Below are positions 26,333-35,212 of a stretch of 64,000 nt of DNA, piece after piece. The notes under the pieces are model-generated. The model was not told where the DNA came from, did no database searches, and was given only the letters and a program-made list of their open reading frames with translations. The stretch comes from Elusimicrobiota bacterium (GTDB taxonomy: Bacteria; Elusimicrobiota; UBA8919). The position numbers were made by a program, and so were the translations under genes. The DNA lies in contig JAFGLF010000022.1 of assembly GCA_016928195.1 (NCBI GenBank), forward strand, positions 1 through 64,000, read 5' to 3'. Position 1 is the stretch's first letter; every line of letters begins with the position of its first letter.

Positions 26333-26360
26333 TTGACTTTTTTAATTTTTTTCCTATAAT
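26333..26360 (+). promoter_or_regulatory. Promoter of the amidase gene, probably leaderless
   Basis: TTGACT, 16-base spacer, TATAAT. Only seven bases separate the -10 box from the ATG at 26368, so the predicted transcript start falls at the start codon. Confidence 0.8.
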
Positions 26361-26367
26361 AAAAAAT

Positions 26368-27957
26368 ATGAATATTCTCAGGAAAAACATACTGATTCCT
26401 TTGGTTTTGTTTTTTTATGCTTCCGGAACGATATTTGCTTCCACATCGGTTAAAAATATAAATGTTATTAAGAACGGCAATCCTGCAGATACCATGGAAC
26501 TATTTTTAATTGACGGCATGGGGTATGTTTTAACCAGTGATATTGCTGGAATTTATAAAGCAAAAACAAACTGGTATCCGGCTTCAAAAAAAGTTATCCT
26601 TACTGTAAATGGCAAAGAAGTGGTTTTTAGAATTAATTCAAACAGGGTAATTGTGGATAAAATTGAAAGGTTTATGAAAAAACCCGCGAAACTGAAAAAC
26701 GGAAAACTTTTGATTCCATTGGAGTTTTTACTCACCAGGGCTTTTGCGGAAATTTCAAATTTTTACACTGAATGGGATTACAGCCGCCTGCTTTTAAGAG
26801 TAACCACAATTCCGGATATTTTTCCTCCAAGGTATTATTCATATAAAGACAGAACACGTGTGGTAATTCAGGCTGTTGAAAAAAAGGAAATTCAGCTGGA
26901 TTCGTCAAAGAAAGAAAAGATTTTAGTAAAAGTTTATAAAAGTAAAATTGACTCAGAAAAATCTTCCGTTGCAATAAATGACGGTGTTGTTAACAGTATC
27001 GATGCAATTAATTTGGAGCGCGATGTTATGTTTGTTGTAAACCTGGGAGAATATTCCGGGCAATATAACACCTTTACTCTGTCATCGCCATTCCGTCTTG
27101 TTATAGATATTGAAAGGACAAGTAAAACGGAATCATCTCTTCCTGGTTTTGCGCTTGGTCTTGCGCCGTCTGCTACCGGTTTTATCGAGAAGAATGTTCC
27201 GTCCAATATTTTACCTCCGGAGAAAGTAAAAGAAGATGTTAGGATGCCTACGGACCCTCAATCTAAGCAAGGGCACAAATTAAAAAGAGTTGTTATTGAT
27301 GCAGGTCATGGCGGAGAGGATCCGGGTGCCATCGGGCCTAGGGGAGTAAAAGAAAAAGATATAAATCTTTTGGTTGCTAAAAGCCTTGCCTCGGTTTTAA
27401 AAAAGAATGGCTATGAAGTTTTTATGACACGGAGTAAAGATATTTTTGTTCCCCTTGCAGATAGGACAAGGTTTGCCAATAAGGTAATGGCGGACCTTTT
27501 TGTAAGCATACATTGTAATGCTTCTATAGCAAAACGTACCAGCGGATTTGAAATATATTTTTTGTCCGACAAGGCAACTGACAAAGCTGCCGAAGCGGTT
27601 GCAAATATGGAAAACTCGGTTATAGCACTAGAAAAACATGATGCTAATGTTAAAAAAGATATAGAAGAACTGCTTCTTTCAATGGCGGTTAATGAATTTA
27701 TGAATGAATCGTCATTAATTTGCGGTGTTATAAATCAGCAAATCTGTGAGAGAGTTAACAGTTTGAAGAGTCGAGGGGTAAAACAGGCAAATTTTTATGT
27801 TTTAAGGGGTGCTTCAATGCCAGCAGTTCTTGTTGAGCTTGCTTTTCTATCGAATGCAAAAGAGGAAAAACTTTTAAGAAAAAGCAAGTTTCGAAAAAAA
27901 ATGGCGGAATCAATTGCAAGAGGGATAAAAATTTATGAAAAAAAGATTGCAAAATAG
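26368..27957 (+). CDS. N-acetylmuramoyl-L-alanine amidase (AmiC type)
   Basis: About 529 residues. A signal peptide is followed by a copper-amine-oxidase-N-like domain (LFLIDGMGYVLTSDIAG, KLLIPLEFLLTRAF), an AMIN-like beta domain, and Amidase_3 near 320-525. Zinc ligands lie in VVIDAGHGGEDPGA, the Glu of KEKDINL, FVSIHCNAS and the final VELAFLSN. It cleaves the stem peptide from peptidoglycan in the periplasm. I chose the ATG at 26368 because the upstream frame (from 26329) overlaps the promoter. It is coupled to murI by a 23-base overlap. Confidence 0.93.
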   Translation: MNILRKNILIPLVLFFYASGTIFASTSVKNINVIKNGNPADTMELFLIDGMGYVLTSDIAGIYKAKTNWYPASKKVILTVNGKEVVFRINSNRVIVDKIERFMKKPAKLKNGKLLIPLEFLLTRAFAEISNFYTEWDYSRLLLRVTTIPDIFPPRYYSYKDRTRVVIQAVEKKEIQLDSSKKEKILVKVYKSKIDSEKSSVAINDGVVNSIDAINLERDVMFVVNLGEYSGQYNTFTLSSPFRLVIDIERTSKTESSLPGFALGLAPSATGFIEKNVPSNILPPEKVKEDVRMPTDPQSKQGHKLKRVVIDAGHGGEDPGAIGPRGVKEKDINLLVAKSLASVLKKNGYEVFMTRSKDIFVPLADRTRFANKVMADLFVSIHCNASIAKRTSGFEIYFLSDKATDKAAEAVANMENSVIALEKHDANVKKDIEELLLSMAVNEFMNESSLICGVINQQICERVNSLKSRGVKQANFYVLRGASMPAVLVELAFLSNAKEEKLLRKSKFRKKMAESIARGIKIYEKKIAK

Positions 27958-28747
27958 TCCAATCGGGATTTTCGATTCCGGAGTTGGCGGGTTAACCGTT
28001 GTTAAAGAACTTTTAAAAATTCTTCCTAATGAGAATATAGTTTATTTTGGCGATACCGCACGCGTACCGTACGGAACAAAGTCGAAAGATGCAGTTATAA
28101 AGTTTTCCAGTGAAATCATAGATTTTTTGACTAAAAAAAATGTTAAACTAATACTTGTTGCATGTAATACAGCATCCGCGCTTGCCCTGAACACTATTCG
28201 TAGAAAAGTGGGAGTACCGGTTGTTGGTGTTATTGAACCTGGTGCTGTTTCCGCGGTTTCTACCACCAGAAATAAAAAAATCGGTATTATAGGTACAGAA
28301 GCAACAATAAAAAGCAAAGCATATGAGAAAACCATAAGAAAAATAGCCGGGAGCTGCAAGATTGTCAACCGTGCCTGTCCACTTTTTGTCCCTATTGCCG
28401 AAGAAGGATGGGTTGATAGAAAAGTCAGCGAAATTATAGCCGGTGAATACTTAAAACTTATTAAAAAAGCTCATGCAGATACTGTTGTACTCGGGTGTAC
28501 ACATTATCCGCTTTTAAAAAATGTCATCGGCAGAGTTTTAGGTAAAAATATAAAGCTTGTTGATTCGGCAGCGGAAGTGGCTAGAAAAGTAAAAAACATT
28601 TTACAGAATAAAAAACTGCTTAATACTCTTAAGGGTACCGGACATATGCAGTTTTTTGTTTCGGATGCTCCTGAAAAGTTTAAAAGAATTGGTAAAATAT
28701 TTCTTGGGAAAAAAATATTGTCGGTATCAAAAGTTAATATTACCTAA
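27935..28747 (+). CDS. murI: Glutamate racemase
   Basis: 270 residues. The start GIFDSGVGGLTVVKEL gives the catalytic Asp, and the two catalytic cysteines are in LVACNTASA (about 73) and VLGCTHYPLL (about 185). It supplies D-glutamate for peptidoglycan. It overlaps the amidase gene, so two cell-wall functions are coupled, and it precedes the queuosine genes. Confidence 0.96.
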   Translation: MKKRLQNSPIGIFDSGVGGLTVVKELLKILPNENIVYFGDTARVPYGTKSKDAVIKFSSEIIDFLTKKNVKLILVACNTASALALNTIRRKVGVPVVGVIEPGAVSAVSTTRNKKIGIIGTEATIKSKAYEKTIRKIAGSCKIVNRACPLFVPIAEEGWVDRKVSEIIAGEYLKLIKKAHADTVVLGCTHYPLLKNVIGRVLGKNIKLVDSAAEVARKVKNILQNKKLLNTLKGTGHMQFFVSDAPEKFKRIGKIFLGKKILSVSKVNIT

Positions 28748-28765
28748 TAAGAAACGGAGTGAACA

Positions 28766-29131
28766 ATGTTTGAAATTTTTGTTGAGGGTGATTTTTCAGC
28801 AGCACATAATTTGGTAAATTATAAAGGTAAATGCGAACAGCTCCACGGACATAATTACAAAGTTAGAATTTATGTTTACGGTAAAAAACCGGCTGAAGAC
28901 GGAATACTTGTGGATTTTACTGATTTGAAAAAGGAATTAAAGAAAGTTATTTCAAAATTGGATCATAAATATTTGAATGAAATAGAACCTTTTAACAAAG
29001 TCAATCCGACTGCTGAGAATATTGCAAAGTATATTTTCAAACAGTTACAAGTTATAAGTTGTAAGTTAAAAATTTCCAAAGTCAGTGTTTGGGAAACTGA
29101 GAGAAACTGCGCTACATACTACGAAGAATGA
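28766..29131 (+). CDS. queD: 6-carboxytetrahydropterin synthase
   Basis: 121 residues. Zinc histidines are in FSAAHNL and LHGHNYKV, the catalytic Cys in KCEQLHGHN, and the C-terminal Glu in VWETERNCA. This is the first committed step of the preQ0 pathway, from dihydroneopterin triphosphate. A cggag site precedes the ATG. Residues 91-103 (FKQLQVISCKLKI) are encoded by a repetitive stretch of agttacaagttataagttg words. The stop overlaps queC. Confidence 0.95.
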   Translation: MFEIFVEGDFSAAHNLVNYKGKCEQLHGHNYKVRIYVYGKKPAEDGILVDFTDLKKELKKVISKLDHKYLNEIEPFNKVNPTAENIAKYIFKQLQVISCKLKISKVSVWETERNCATYYEE

Positions 29132-29793
29132 AACAAACAATGAGGGAAAAAGCTGTTGTTTTATTATCCGGAGGACTGGATTCATCAACAGTGCTTTTTA
29201 TTGCAAAAAAGAAATATAAATGTCACTGTCTGATATTTGACTATGGACAGAGACATAGACGCGAAATTGCCAGCGCTAAAAAAATTGCAGCTGCAGCAGG
29301 ATGTGATTACAGGATTGTAAAGATAACATTTAAATGGAAGGGGAGTTCACTTATTGATAAAAATAAAAAGATTCCGTTTGCTGCAATGAATACTAAAATA
29401 GGCGGACATATTCCTTCAACATATGTCCCCGGAAGAAATACGATTTTTTTAAGTTATGCGGTTTCGCTGGCAGAAACAATAGGTGCAAAAAAAATTTTTA
29501 TTGGTGCCAATGCAATGGACTTCTCAGGATATCCGGACTGTCGCCCGCAGTATTATAAAGTTTTTAATAAATTATTATCAGTTGCAACAAAAAACAGAAA
29601 TATAAGAATCTTGACTCCGATTATTTATAAGACAAAAAAAGAGATTGTAGGGCTGGGAATAAAAAACGGAGTTCCTTTTGAATTAACGTGGACCTGTTAC
29701 AGGGGTGGTAAAATTCCCTGCGGGAAATGTGATGCCTGCATTTTAAGAGCAAAAGGTTTTAAAGAAGCAGGAATGAAGGATTCTCTGTTATAG
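29128..29793 (+). CDS. queC: 7-cyano-7-deazaguanine synthase
   Basis: 221 residues. The ATP pyrophosphatase loop SGGLDSST is near the start, FDYGQRH follows, and the zinc site is formed by WTCYRGGKIPCGKCDACILR. It converts carboxydeazaguanine to preQ0 with ATP and ammonia. It overlaps queD by four bases. Confidence 0.97.
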   Translation: MKQTMREKAVVLLSGGLDSSTVLFIAKKKYKCHCLIFDYGQRHRREIASAKKIAAAAGCDYRIVKITFKWKGSSLIDKNKKIPFAAMNTKIGGHIPSTYVPGRNTIFLSYAVSLAETIGAKKIFIGANAMDFSGYPDCRPQYYKVFNKLLSVATKNRNIRILTPIIYKTKKEIVGLGIKNGVPFELTWTCYRGGKIPCGKCDACILRAKGFKEAGMKDSLL

Positions 29794-29795
29794 AA

Positions 29796-29837
29796 ATTCG
29801 CGACTATTCGCGTTTGATTTGCGGTAATTCGCGTTGA
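29796..29837. repeat. Family A repeat, half copy 4
   Basis: Only the right-half words (attcgcgactattcgcg, taattcgcg) are present, between queC and queE. It lies 13 bases before the queE ATG. Confidence 0.65.
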
Positions 29838-29850
29838 GATTGGTATTAAT

Positions 29851-30543
29851 ATGATAGGAAGAGTTGCTGAAATTTTTTCATCAATACAAGGAGAAGGAAT
29901 CTATGTCGGGACCCCCATGGTTTTTATAAGGTTTTCCGGCTGTAATTTACAGTGTAGTTACTGTGATACCACTATGTTCAGAAACGCGGTTGCAGGCAAG
30001 GCGTTAATTCTTGATGAAATAATCAGTAGGACTGAGAAGGAATTGGAAGATGCAAAGAATATTTCTATAATTTCTCTTACCGGAGGGGAACCGCTTTTGC
30101 AGGTTGAAGTATTAGCTGAGATCATTCGGCATTTCAGAAATGAAGGAATAAAAATATATCTTGAAACAAACGGTACGCTTTATGAGAAATTTTCAAAAAT
30201 TGCCGATATAGTAGATTATACAGCTATGGATATAAAGCTACCGTCTGCGTGTGGTACAGAATGTTATAAGGAACACTTGGCATTTTTGAAAGCGGTAAAG
30301 AATGATGTTTTTATAAAAATTGTGCTGACGACAAAAACAACAACTTCGGAATTTGAAAAAGCTGTTACAGTTGTCGAAAGAGTAAATAAATCAATACCGG
30401 TTGTATTAATGCCTGCAACTCAGGTAGAAAAAATAAAACCAATGTCTTTTAATAATGTTAGGTCGCTAAAAGGTATTGCCGAACAGAAACTGGAAAACGT
30501 TTCGATAATTCCACAGAAGCATAAAGAAATGGGGATAAGATAG
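29851..30543 (+). CDS. queE: 7-carboxy-7-deazaguanine synthase
   Basis: 230 residues. QueE-type radical SAM enzyme: IFSSIQGEGIYVGTPMVFIR leads to the cluster motif CNLQCSYCDT. The SAM block SLTGGEPLLQ and ETNGTLY follow. It contracts the pterin ring to the deazapurine. No clear ribosome site is seen after repeat A4. Confidence 0.96.
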   Translation: MIGRVAEIFSSIQGEGIYVGTPMVFIRFSGCNLQCSYCDTTMFRNAVAGKALILDEIISRTEKELEDAKNISIISLTGGEPLLQVEVLAEIIRHFRNEGIKIYLETNGTLYEKFSKIADIVDYTAMDIKLPSACGTECYKEHLAFLKAVKNDVFIKIVLTTKTTTSEFEKAVTVVERVNKSIPVVLMPATQVEKIKPMSFNNVRSLKGIAEQKLENVSIIPQKHKEMGIR

Positions 30544-30588
30544 AGACAGAGAGACAGAGAGTAAGAGAGTGAGAGAGTAAGGGAGAAG
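30544..30588. repeat. Purine-rich gagagt microsatellite before queF
   Basis: Degenerate tandem gagaga/gtaagaga units. The right edge (gggagaag) doubles as the queF ribosome site. Confidence 0.7.
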
Positions 30589-30591
30589 CTA

Positions 30592-30948
30592 ATGAACAAG
30601 ATAGATCCGAAACTTTTAAAGGCGATAGACTATGAATATCCTGGTAAGAGAATTGAAATTGTTATAGAAACAGATGAATTCACCTGCCTTTGTCCGTGGT
30701 CCGGGCTCCCCGATTTTGCCCGCCTGAGGATTTCTTATATACCTGCTAAAGTCTGTGTAGAATTAAAATCTCTTAAATTCTATCTGTACAGCTACAGGAA
30801 TGTTGGTATTGTTCATGAAAGCGTTGTTAACAGGATTCTTTCGGATTTAGTGAAAAATATCAAACCAAAAGAGATGAATATTGATGCAACCTTCAATATA
30901 CGCGGAGGATTAAAAACCACAGTCAGAGCAGAGTATAAAAAGAGATGA
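30592..30948 (+). CDS. queF: NADPH-dependent preQ0 reductase
   Basis: 118 residues, the short single-domain form. The catalytic Cys is in TCLCPWSGLPDFA, and the QueF signature is VELKSLKFYLYSYRNVGIVHE. It reduces preQ0 to preQ1 for queuosine. With QueD, QueC and QueE this gives the route from the pterin to preQ1; the first enzyme (GTP cyclohydrolase) is not in the window. It overlaps the zincin gene. Confidence 0.95.
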   Translation: MNKIDPKLLKAIDYEYPGKRIEIVIETDEFTCLCPWSGLPDFARLRISYIPAKVCVELKSLKFYLYSYRNVGIVHESVVNRILSDLVKNIKPKEMNIDATFNIRGGLKTTVRAEYKKR

Positions 30949-31304
30949 TATTCGAGGATTTTGAGAAAATTGTTGAAAAATCTTTTGGAAACATTCCTGA
31001 AAAATTCAAAAAGATACTGGAAAAAGAGCATATAAAAATAATCCCAAGGGAAAAACCCCCGCCTGCAATAAAAGACAGATTTAGCGGTAGAATTGTGTTT
31101 GGTGTTTTTGTAGGTATTCCATATAATAAACGCTCGACATTCAGTATTGCACATGAGCCTACAAGGATTGAGTTGTATAAAGAGAGTTTTGAAAGAATTT
31201 TTAGTAATGATGAAGAGATGAAATCCCAGATTGTAAAAACGGTGATTCATGAAATTTCCCATTACTTTGGTTTTTCGGAAAAAGAAATAAGAGAAAAAAT
31301 ATGA
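30945..31304 (+). CDS. Zincin-like metallopeptidase family protein
   Basis: 119 residues of the small zincin family found near housekeeping genes. The motif HEISHYFGFSEKE supplies HExxH plus a downstream Glu. The substrate is unknown. It overlaps queF at the start and the permease gene at the end (ATGA), so it sits inside the operon. Confidence 0.88.
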   Translation: MIFEDFEKIVEKSFGNIPEKFKKILEKEHIKIIPREKPPPAIKDRFSGRIVFGVFVGIPYNKRSTFSIAHEPTRIELYKESFERIFSNDEEMKSQIVKTVIHEISHYFGFSEKEIREKI

Positions 31305-31849
31305 ATAGAATTAATAAAATTGTAAATAGAATAAAATGGAGGGAATCAAAAATGTTTATGCCGACTATTGTAATGGCTATTTTTGCTTGTATTCTTCTTT
31401 ATATCGGATATTCCAGGGGTGAAGGTCAGCATATTACCGGTGTCAAATCTGCGCTGGGTATGACTGTTGAGATTCTGCCGCTGTTGATTTTTGCTTTTAT
31501 TGTTGCAAGCATGGTTCAGGTTCTTTTGCCGCAGGAATTGCTTTCTAAATGGATAGGTACGGAATCTGGTCCACGTGGAATAATTATAGGAACAGTTGCC
31601 GGCGGTTTGGCTCCGGGTGGTCCTTATGTAAGTCTGCCCATTGCTGCCGGGTTATTACGCTCCGGTGCGGGTGTCGGAACAATGGTTGCATTTCTTACAG
31701 GATGGTCGCTGTGGGCGATCGCCCGTCTGCCTATGGAGGTGGGGATAATGGGCTGGAGGTTTGCGGTGATACGCCTTGCAAGCACATTTTTTCTACCACC
31801 CATTGCCGGTTTAATAGCTCAGGCACTTTTTGGGAATGTCAAGATATGA
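31301..31849 (+). CDS. Half-size predicted permease (DUF318/YraQ-like)
   Basis: 182 residues with about five membrane helices. EILPLLIFAFIVASMVQVLLP and a Gly-rich loop AGGLAPGGPYVSLPIAAGLL resemble one half of the two-repeat DUF318 permeases. Those are about 300 residues, so this may be a half-transporter that dimerises. Substrate unknown. The stop overlaps the next ATG. Confidence 0.6.
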   Translation: MNRINKIVNRIKWRESKMFMPTIVMAIFACILLYIGYSRGEGQHITGVKSALGMTVEILPLLIFAFIVASMVQVLLPQELLSKWIGTESGPRGIIIGTVAGGLAPGGPYVSLPIAAGLLRSGAGVGTMVAFLTGWSLWAIARLPMEVGIMGWRFAVIRLASTFFLPPIAGLIAQALFGNVKI

Positions 31850-32886
31850 AATGTCCGAAATGTGGTTATGAAAATAAGGATGATGCTTTATATTGCGGAT
31901 TGTGTTATGAGGTTTTGCAAAAAATACAGCCTACCGAAGTATGTCATACCGAACTACAACCAGTCGAAGAAATAAAAGTGGTATCCAAAAAATCCAACAA
32001 GTGGAAAATAGTACTAATATTATCAATTGTTTTAGTTTTTTTGTTGCTTACACAACTGGCTAATATAGTTGAATTTGCCACAACCTATCGCATAAGAAAA
32101 AGGCAAGCCAAACAGCTTGAAGAAATCAGATTATGTGAAAAAGCAAGATTGGAAAAATTTAAACCATATTCAGGCGAGACAGATGCAATAAAAGTCAAGC
32201 CAGTAAGTGACCTTGGCGGTTTAACGCATGATGCATTTGCCAAATTTAGAAAAGGTAAGGTGCAAGAATATTCATTTCTCAATATTTTTCCGGAGAATTA
32301 TGAACCATTCGATACTTCCCATAGTTGTATATACGGAGAAATAGCTCCTATTGTGAATTGGATTGAAGGCGCACAGTTTTATATATGTAATCCGTATCTT
32401 TTAATTATTTTAAGTTGTGCGAATCATGTAACACCGATTGCTTTTTATTGCAAAAATAAAGGAAAAATTAAAGTTAAATATTGTAATAGAAAAATTGAAG
32501 AAACCTATAACGGACAAGAAGCGTTAAACTGGTTTGATATAGTGTATTCTTATGGTAGTTATCCTGGAGTTTTAAGGGTCTGGATGGTAAATGCAAAGGA
32601 TACAGGACTAATGTATGTTTGTATTGATAAAGAAAAAACTGTAAATATTGATTTTGCTTGGAATTCTTCGGCAAACAATATTATAAATTCGGCATATACT
32701 TGTAGAGAATACTTCCATGTAGGTAAATATAACCAAAATAATTTATCGCCTGCAAATACGAATGGCAGAATAAAACTATTAGGAAAAAACAGATATACCT
32801 GTATATATTTTAAATTATGGATGGTAAAACCGGATGATATAAATCAGAAAGAAGATTTTACTTATATCATAAAAATAATTCCCTGA
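31846..32886 (+). CDS. Zinc-ribbon single-pass membrane protein, unknown
   Basis: 346 residues. It begins with a rubredoxin-like zinc ribbon (CPKCGYENKDDALYCGLC), then a polar linker, one transmembrane helix near 52-70 (WKIVLILSIVLVFLLLTQL), a basic segment and about 240 residues with many aromatics and several Cys. No family recognised. The frame extends further upstream, but that would run backwards through the permease gene; the ATG at 31846 overlaps the permease stop and starts the zinc ribbon. Confidence 0.75.
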   Translation: MKCPKCGYENKDDALYCGLCYEVLQKIQPTEVCHTELQPVEEIKVVSKKSNKWKIVLILSIVLVFLLLTQLANIVEFATTYRIRKRQAKQLEEIRLCEKARLEKFKPYSGETDAIKVKPVSDLGGLTHDAFAKFRKGKVQEYSFLNIFPENYEPFDTSHSCIYGEIAPIVNWIEGAQFYICNPYLLIILSCANHVTPIAFYCKNKGKIKVKYCNRKIEETYNGQEALNWFDIVYSYGSYPGVLRVWMVNAKDTGLMYVCIDKEKTVNIDFAWNSSANNIINSAYTCREYFHVGKYNQNNLSPANTNGRIKLLGKNRYTCIYFKLWMVKPDDINQKEDFTYIIKIIP

Positions 32887-32909
32887 GATATGGAAATGAA
32901 AGTAACTGT

Positions 32910-33521
32910 TTATTCTTCTGAGTTAGGGATTATCTTTTCGCCGTACCTGCCTGGATTGTAATTAATTTTATAGGATGATTTTGGTGAGCGGAGGATTCTG
33001 AGCCCTTCTATACCTGCATCCTGCGCAGCTTTTATGTCAGTATCGGAATCTCCGTAAAATATTTTTATGTTCAGTTCTCTGATTTTCTCTGATTTTCTTT
33101 CCGTAAAGTAAATATTTTCTTTTTTTATACCGAATGTTTTGTTAAGAAATTTTCTCAAACCATCCCCGCCGCTGTTTCTTCGTGCGGTAATTGCAAAAAT
33201 TTCATTACCTTTTGTTTTATGTTCGTTTAAGATTTTTTCCGTAACTTTTTTAATAACGCTGTTACCTTCATCACTGTTATTGATTGCTACCCACCATTCT
33301 TCGGAGTATTCCGGGGCTCCGCTTTCCAATATCTTAAGAACGGCAGGTGTCGAAAAAAGAAGCGTATCGTCTATATCGAAGCCGACATTTATTGTTTTTT
33401 TTGGTTCGGATATTTTTTTTGGTAAGGAAGCACAAGCAGAAAGGCAAGTAAGAACTAAAAAATAAAAAGTAAAAAGCAAAGGTTTATGGTTGGATTTTTC
33501 AAATATTTTTATTATTTTCAT
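32910..33521 (-). CDS. AphA-like class B acid phosphatase lipoprotein (HAD fold)
   Basis: 203 residues. A lipobox LSACAS follows a signal core FTFYFLVLTC, then HAD motif 1 GFDIDDTLLFSTP (nucleophile and acid Asp), a TARR motif 2 region, and a metal-binding FYGDSDTDI motif 4. The FDIDDTLLFS context is that of class B nonspecific acid phosphatases, which scavenge phosphate in the periplasm. It overlaps the small MetS-like gene by 23 bases. The signal core is encoded by repetitive tttgctttttac words. Confidence 0.85.
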   Translation of the reverse strand: MKIIKIFEKSNHKPLLFTFYFLVLTCLSACASLPKKISEPKKTINVGFDIDDTLLFSTPAVLKILESGAPEYSEEWWVAINNSDEGNSVIKKVTEKILNEHKTKGNEIFAITARRNSGGDGLRKFLNKTFGIKKENIYFTERKSEKIRELNIKIFYGDSDTDIKAAQDAGIEGLRILRSPKSSYKINYNPGRYGEKIIPNSEE

Positions 33522-33606
33522 TGAGGATTTTTATGAAGCAGAAAAGCAAAATAAACAGGATTGCTGCCCATGATATTATCATAAAAATATAACCAGATAA
33601 TTCCAT
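33499..33606 (-). CDS. MetS-like 35-residue NSS transporter small subunit
   Basis: 35 residues, one transmembrane helix (GYIFMIISWAAILFILLFCF) with a short C-terminal tail (KILNENNKNI). Small single-helix proteins of this kind accompany NSS-family methionine/alanine importers. It sits 31 bases after the NSS transporter stop with a ggag site nine bases before ATG, and its end overlaps the phosphatase start in another frame. It is too short for usual ORF thresholds and easily missed. Confidence 0.75.
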   Translation of the reverse strand: MELSGYIFMIISWAAILFILLFCFIKILNENNKNI

Positions 33607-33637
33607 ATAATTAGTCTCCAACTATCCCGTACATAAT

Positions 33638-35173
33638 TTATGTGCGGGACTTCCTTTTTCTCCAGGCAATTTTAACCAATACTGCCAGAATAAAAAATAA
33701 TGCCAAAAGTCCCAGCCTTGTCGCTAATATGTATGTTTTGTTTGCTTCCGGTACATTCTGCATTATTATGACAGGCCAGCCATCCTTGATGAACCAGCCA
33801 ATAAGTATTGCGATTAGAAATGTTGGTGTGATATATTTGATTATAAATTTATAAAATCCGGGTATTTCCATCTGTGCTCCTTTATGAACCTCGTCCCATG
33901 CTTTGTCGATTCCGAATACCCATGAGAATAGAACTGCTTCTATCGTTCCAAATAAAACAAGTGCAAATGTCCCGCCCCAGAAGTCCAATTCGTCGACTAC
34001 CCCGTTTGCAAGAAAGAATATAGCGGGCTGTGTTAAAACGAAACTTACGATACCGGTTATTGTTACTGATTTTTTTCTGGGCATATTAAACTCGTCTTCT
34101 AAAAATGCAATCGGTGTCTGCAGGAGCGATATTGAAGAGGTTACACCTGCGAGAAACAAGAGTAAAAACCATACAAAAGCAAATATTGTTGCCATAGGTA
34201 CTTTGCTTAATATAACAGGCATTGTAATGAAGCCCAGACTGAAAGTACCGCTTGTTGCTATTTTTACGATTTCATCTGGACCGAAAAAGGCAAATGCAGC
34301 AGGTATAATAAGGCTTCCGCCCAGAATAATTTCTGCAAACTCATTCGTAGCGGATGCCGTTAGCCCTGAAAGGACCACATCATCCTCCTCTTTTAAGTAG
34401 CTTGCATATGTTAGAATAACACCTATCCCGACGCTTAGGGTAAAGAATACCTGGCCTGCAGCAGCCAGCCATACTCTAGGATTTTTTAGAGCCGCAAAAT
34501 CAGGATTCCATAAAAACCCAAGACCGTTTGTTATTGACCATGCAGGTTTTGCCGGGTCAGGAGTACCCAGTGTTAAGACTCTTATTACCAGTATAATACC
34601 GAGAATTAGTAACAACGGCATTGCAAACTTTGCTACTTTTTCTATTCCGCTCTTTACGCCAAGATAAATAATTATGAAGTTAATTATAAATGTAATAATG
34701 AAAAATATGTATGCAGGGGAAAGAACGGAATTTACTGAAAGATAGTCACTAAAAAATTTTCCTATTTCTCCCGCCGCGATGGCTTGTGAATATTTGGAGG
34801 TTAGTGATAATATTGTAAATCCTAAGAGCCAGGATTCAATATAAGTATAATATATAAAGATAACCAGGGGTCCAAATATTCCGATCACACCGAAATATTT
34901 TATAAACCTGTTTTTTTGTGTCATTGTGTGGAATATTCCCGGTGCCGTACCATGGCCGAACCCGCCTCCGTAACGGCCTGCTGTCCATTCAATCCACATT
35001 AAAGGAATACCAACAATCATTAGTGCTATAAAATAGGGAATCATAAAAGCACCTCCGCCGTTTTGTGCGGCCTGTACTGGGAACCTTAAAAAGTTTCCCA
35101 GCCCTACAGCGCTGCCTGCTACAGCAAGGATGATTCCTATTTTTGAACCCCATGATTGTCTTCTGGTCGTCAT
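33638..35173 (-). CDS. NSS-family sodium-dependent amino acid transporter (MetP-like)
   Basis: 511 residues, eleven to twelve helices. The family signature WGSKIGIILAVAGSAVGLGNFLRFP is at the N-terminus (first 20 residues visible as WGSKIGIILAVAGSAVGLGN), and the sodium-site regions GQVFFTLSVGIG and FLAGVTSSISLLQ follow. It probably imports methionine or alanine with sodium. A good promoter ends 11 bases before the ATG. Confidence 0.93.
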   Translation of the reverse strand: MTTRRQSWGSKIGIILAVAGSAVGLGNFLRFPVQAAQNGGGAFMIPYFIALMIVGIPLMWIEWTAGRYGGGFGHGTAPGIFHTMTQKNRFIKYFGVIGIFGPLVIFIYYTYIESWLLGFTILSLTSKYSQAIAAGEIGKFFSDYLSVNSVLSPAYIFFIITFIINFIIIYLGVKSGIEKVAKFAMPLLLILGIILVIRVLTLGTPDPAKPAWSITNGLGFLWNPDFAALKNPRVWLAAAGQVFFTLSVGIGVILTYASYLKEEDDVVLSGLTASATNEFAEIILGGSLIIPAAFAFFGPDEIVKIATSGTFSLGFITMPVILSKVPMATIFAFVWFLLLFLAGVTSSISLLQTPIAFLEDEFNMPRKKSVTITGIVSFVLTQPAIFFLANGVVDELDFWGGTFALVLFGTIEAVLFSWVFGIDKAWDEVHKGAQMEIPGFYKFIIKYITPTFLIAILIGWFIKDGWPVIIMQNVPEANKTYILATRLGLLALFFILAVLVKIAWRKRKSRT

Positions 35174-35184
35174 AATCAGACATT

Positions 35185-35212
35185 AGTATACAAAAAAAAG
35201 TAGAGATGTCAA
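35185..35212 (-). promoter_or_regulatory. Promoter of the NSS transporter gene, near-leaderless
   Basis: Minus strand: TTGACA (35212-35207), 16-base spacer, TATACT (35190-35185). The ATG follows 11 bases after the -10 box. The -35 box abuts ccccgaag, the arm of a long hairpin. Confidence 0.8.

Noticed and set aside
28748-28765. preQ1 riboswitch before queD
   Set aside because: Only 18 bases separate murI and queD, too few for the aptamer.
31549-31845. N-terminal extension of the zinc-ribbon protein
   Set aside because: This frame is the out-of-frame shadow of the permease gene; the zinc ribbon begins at the ATGA overlap.
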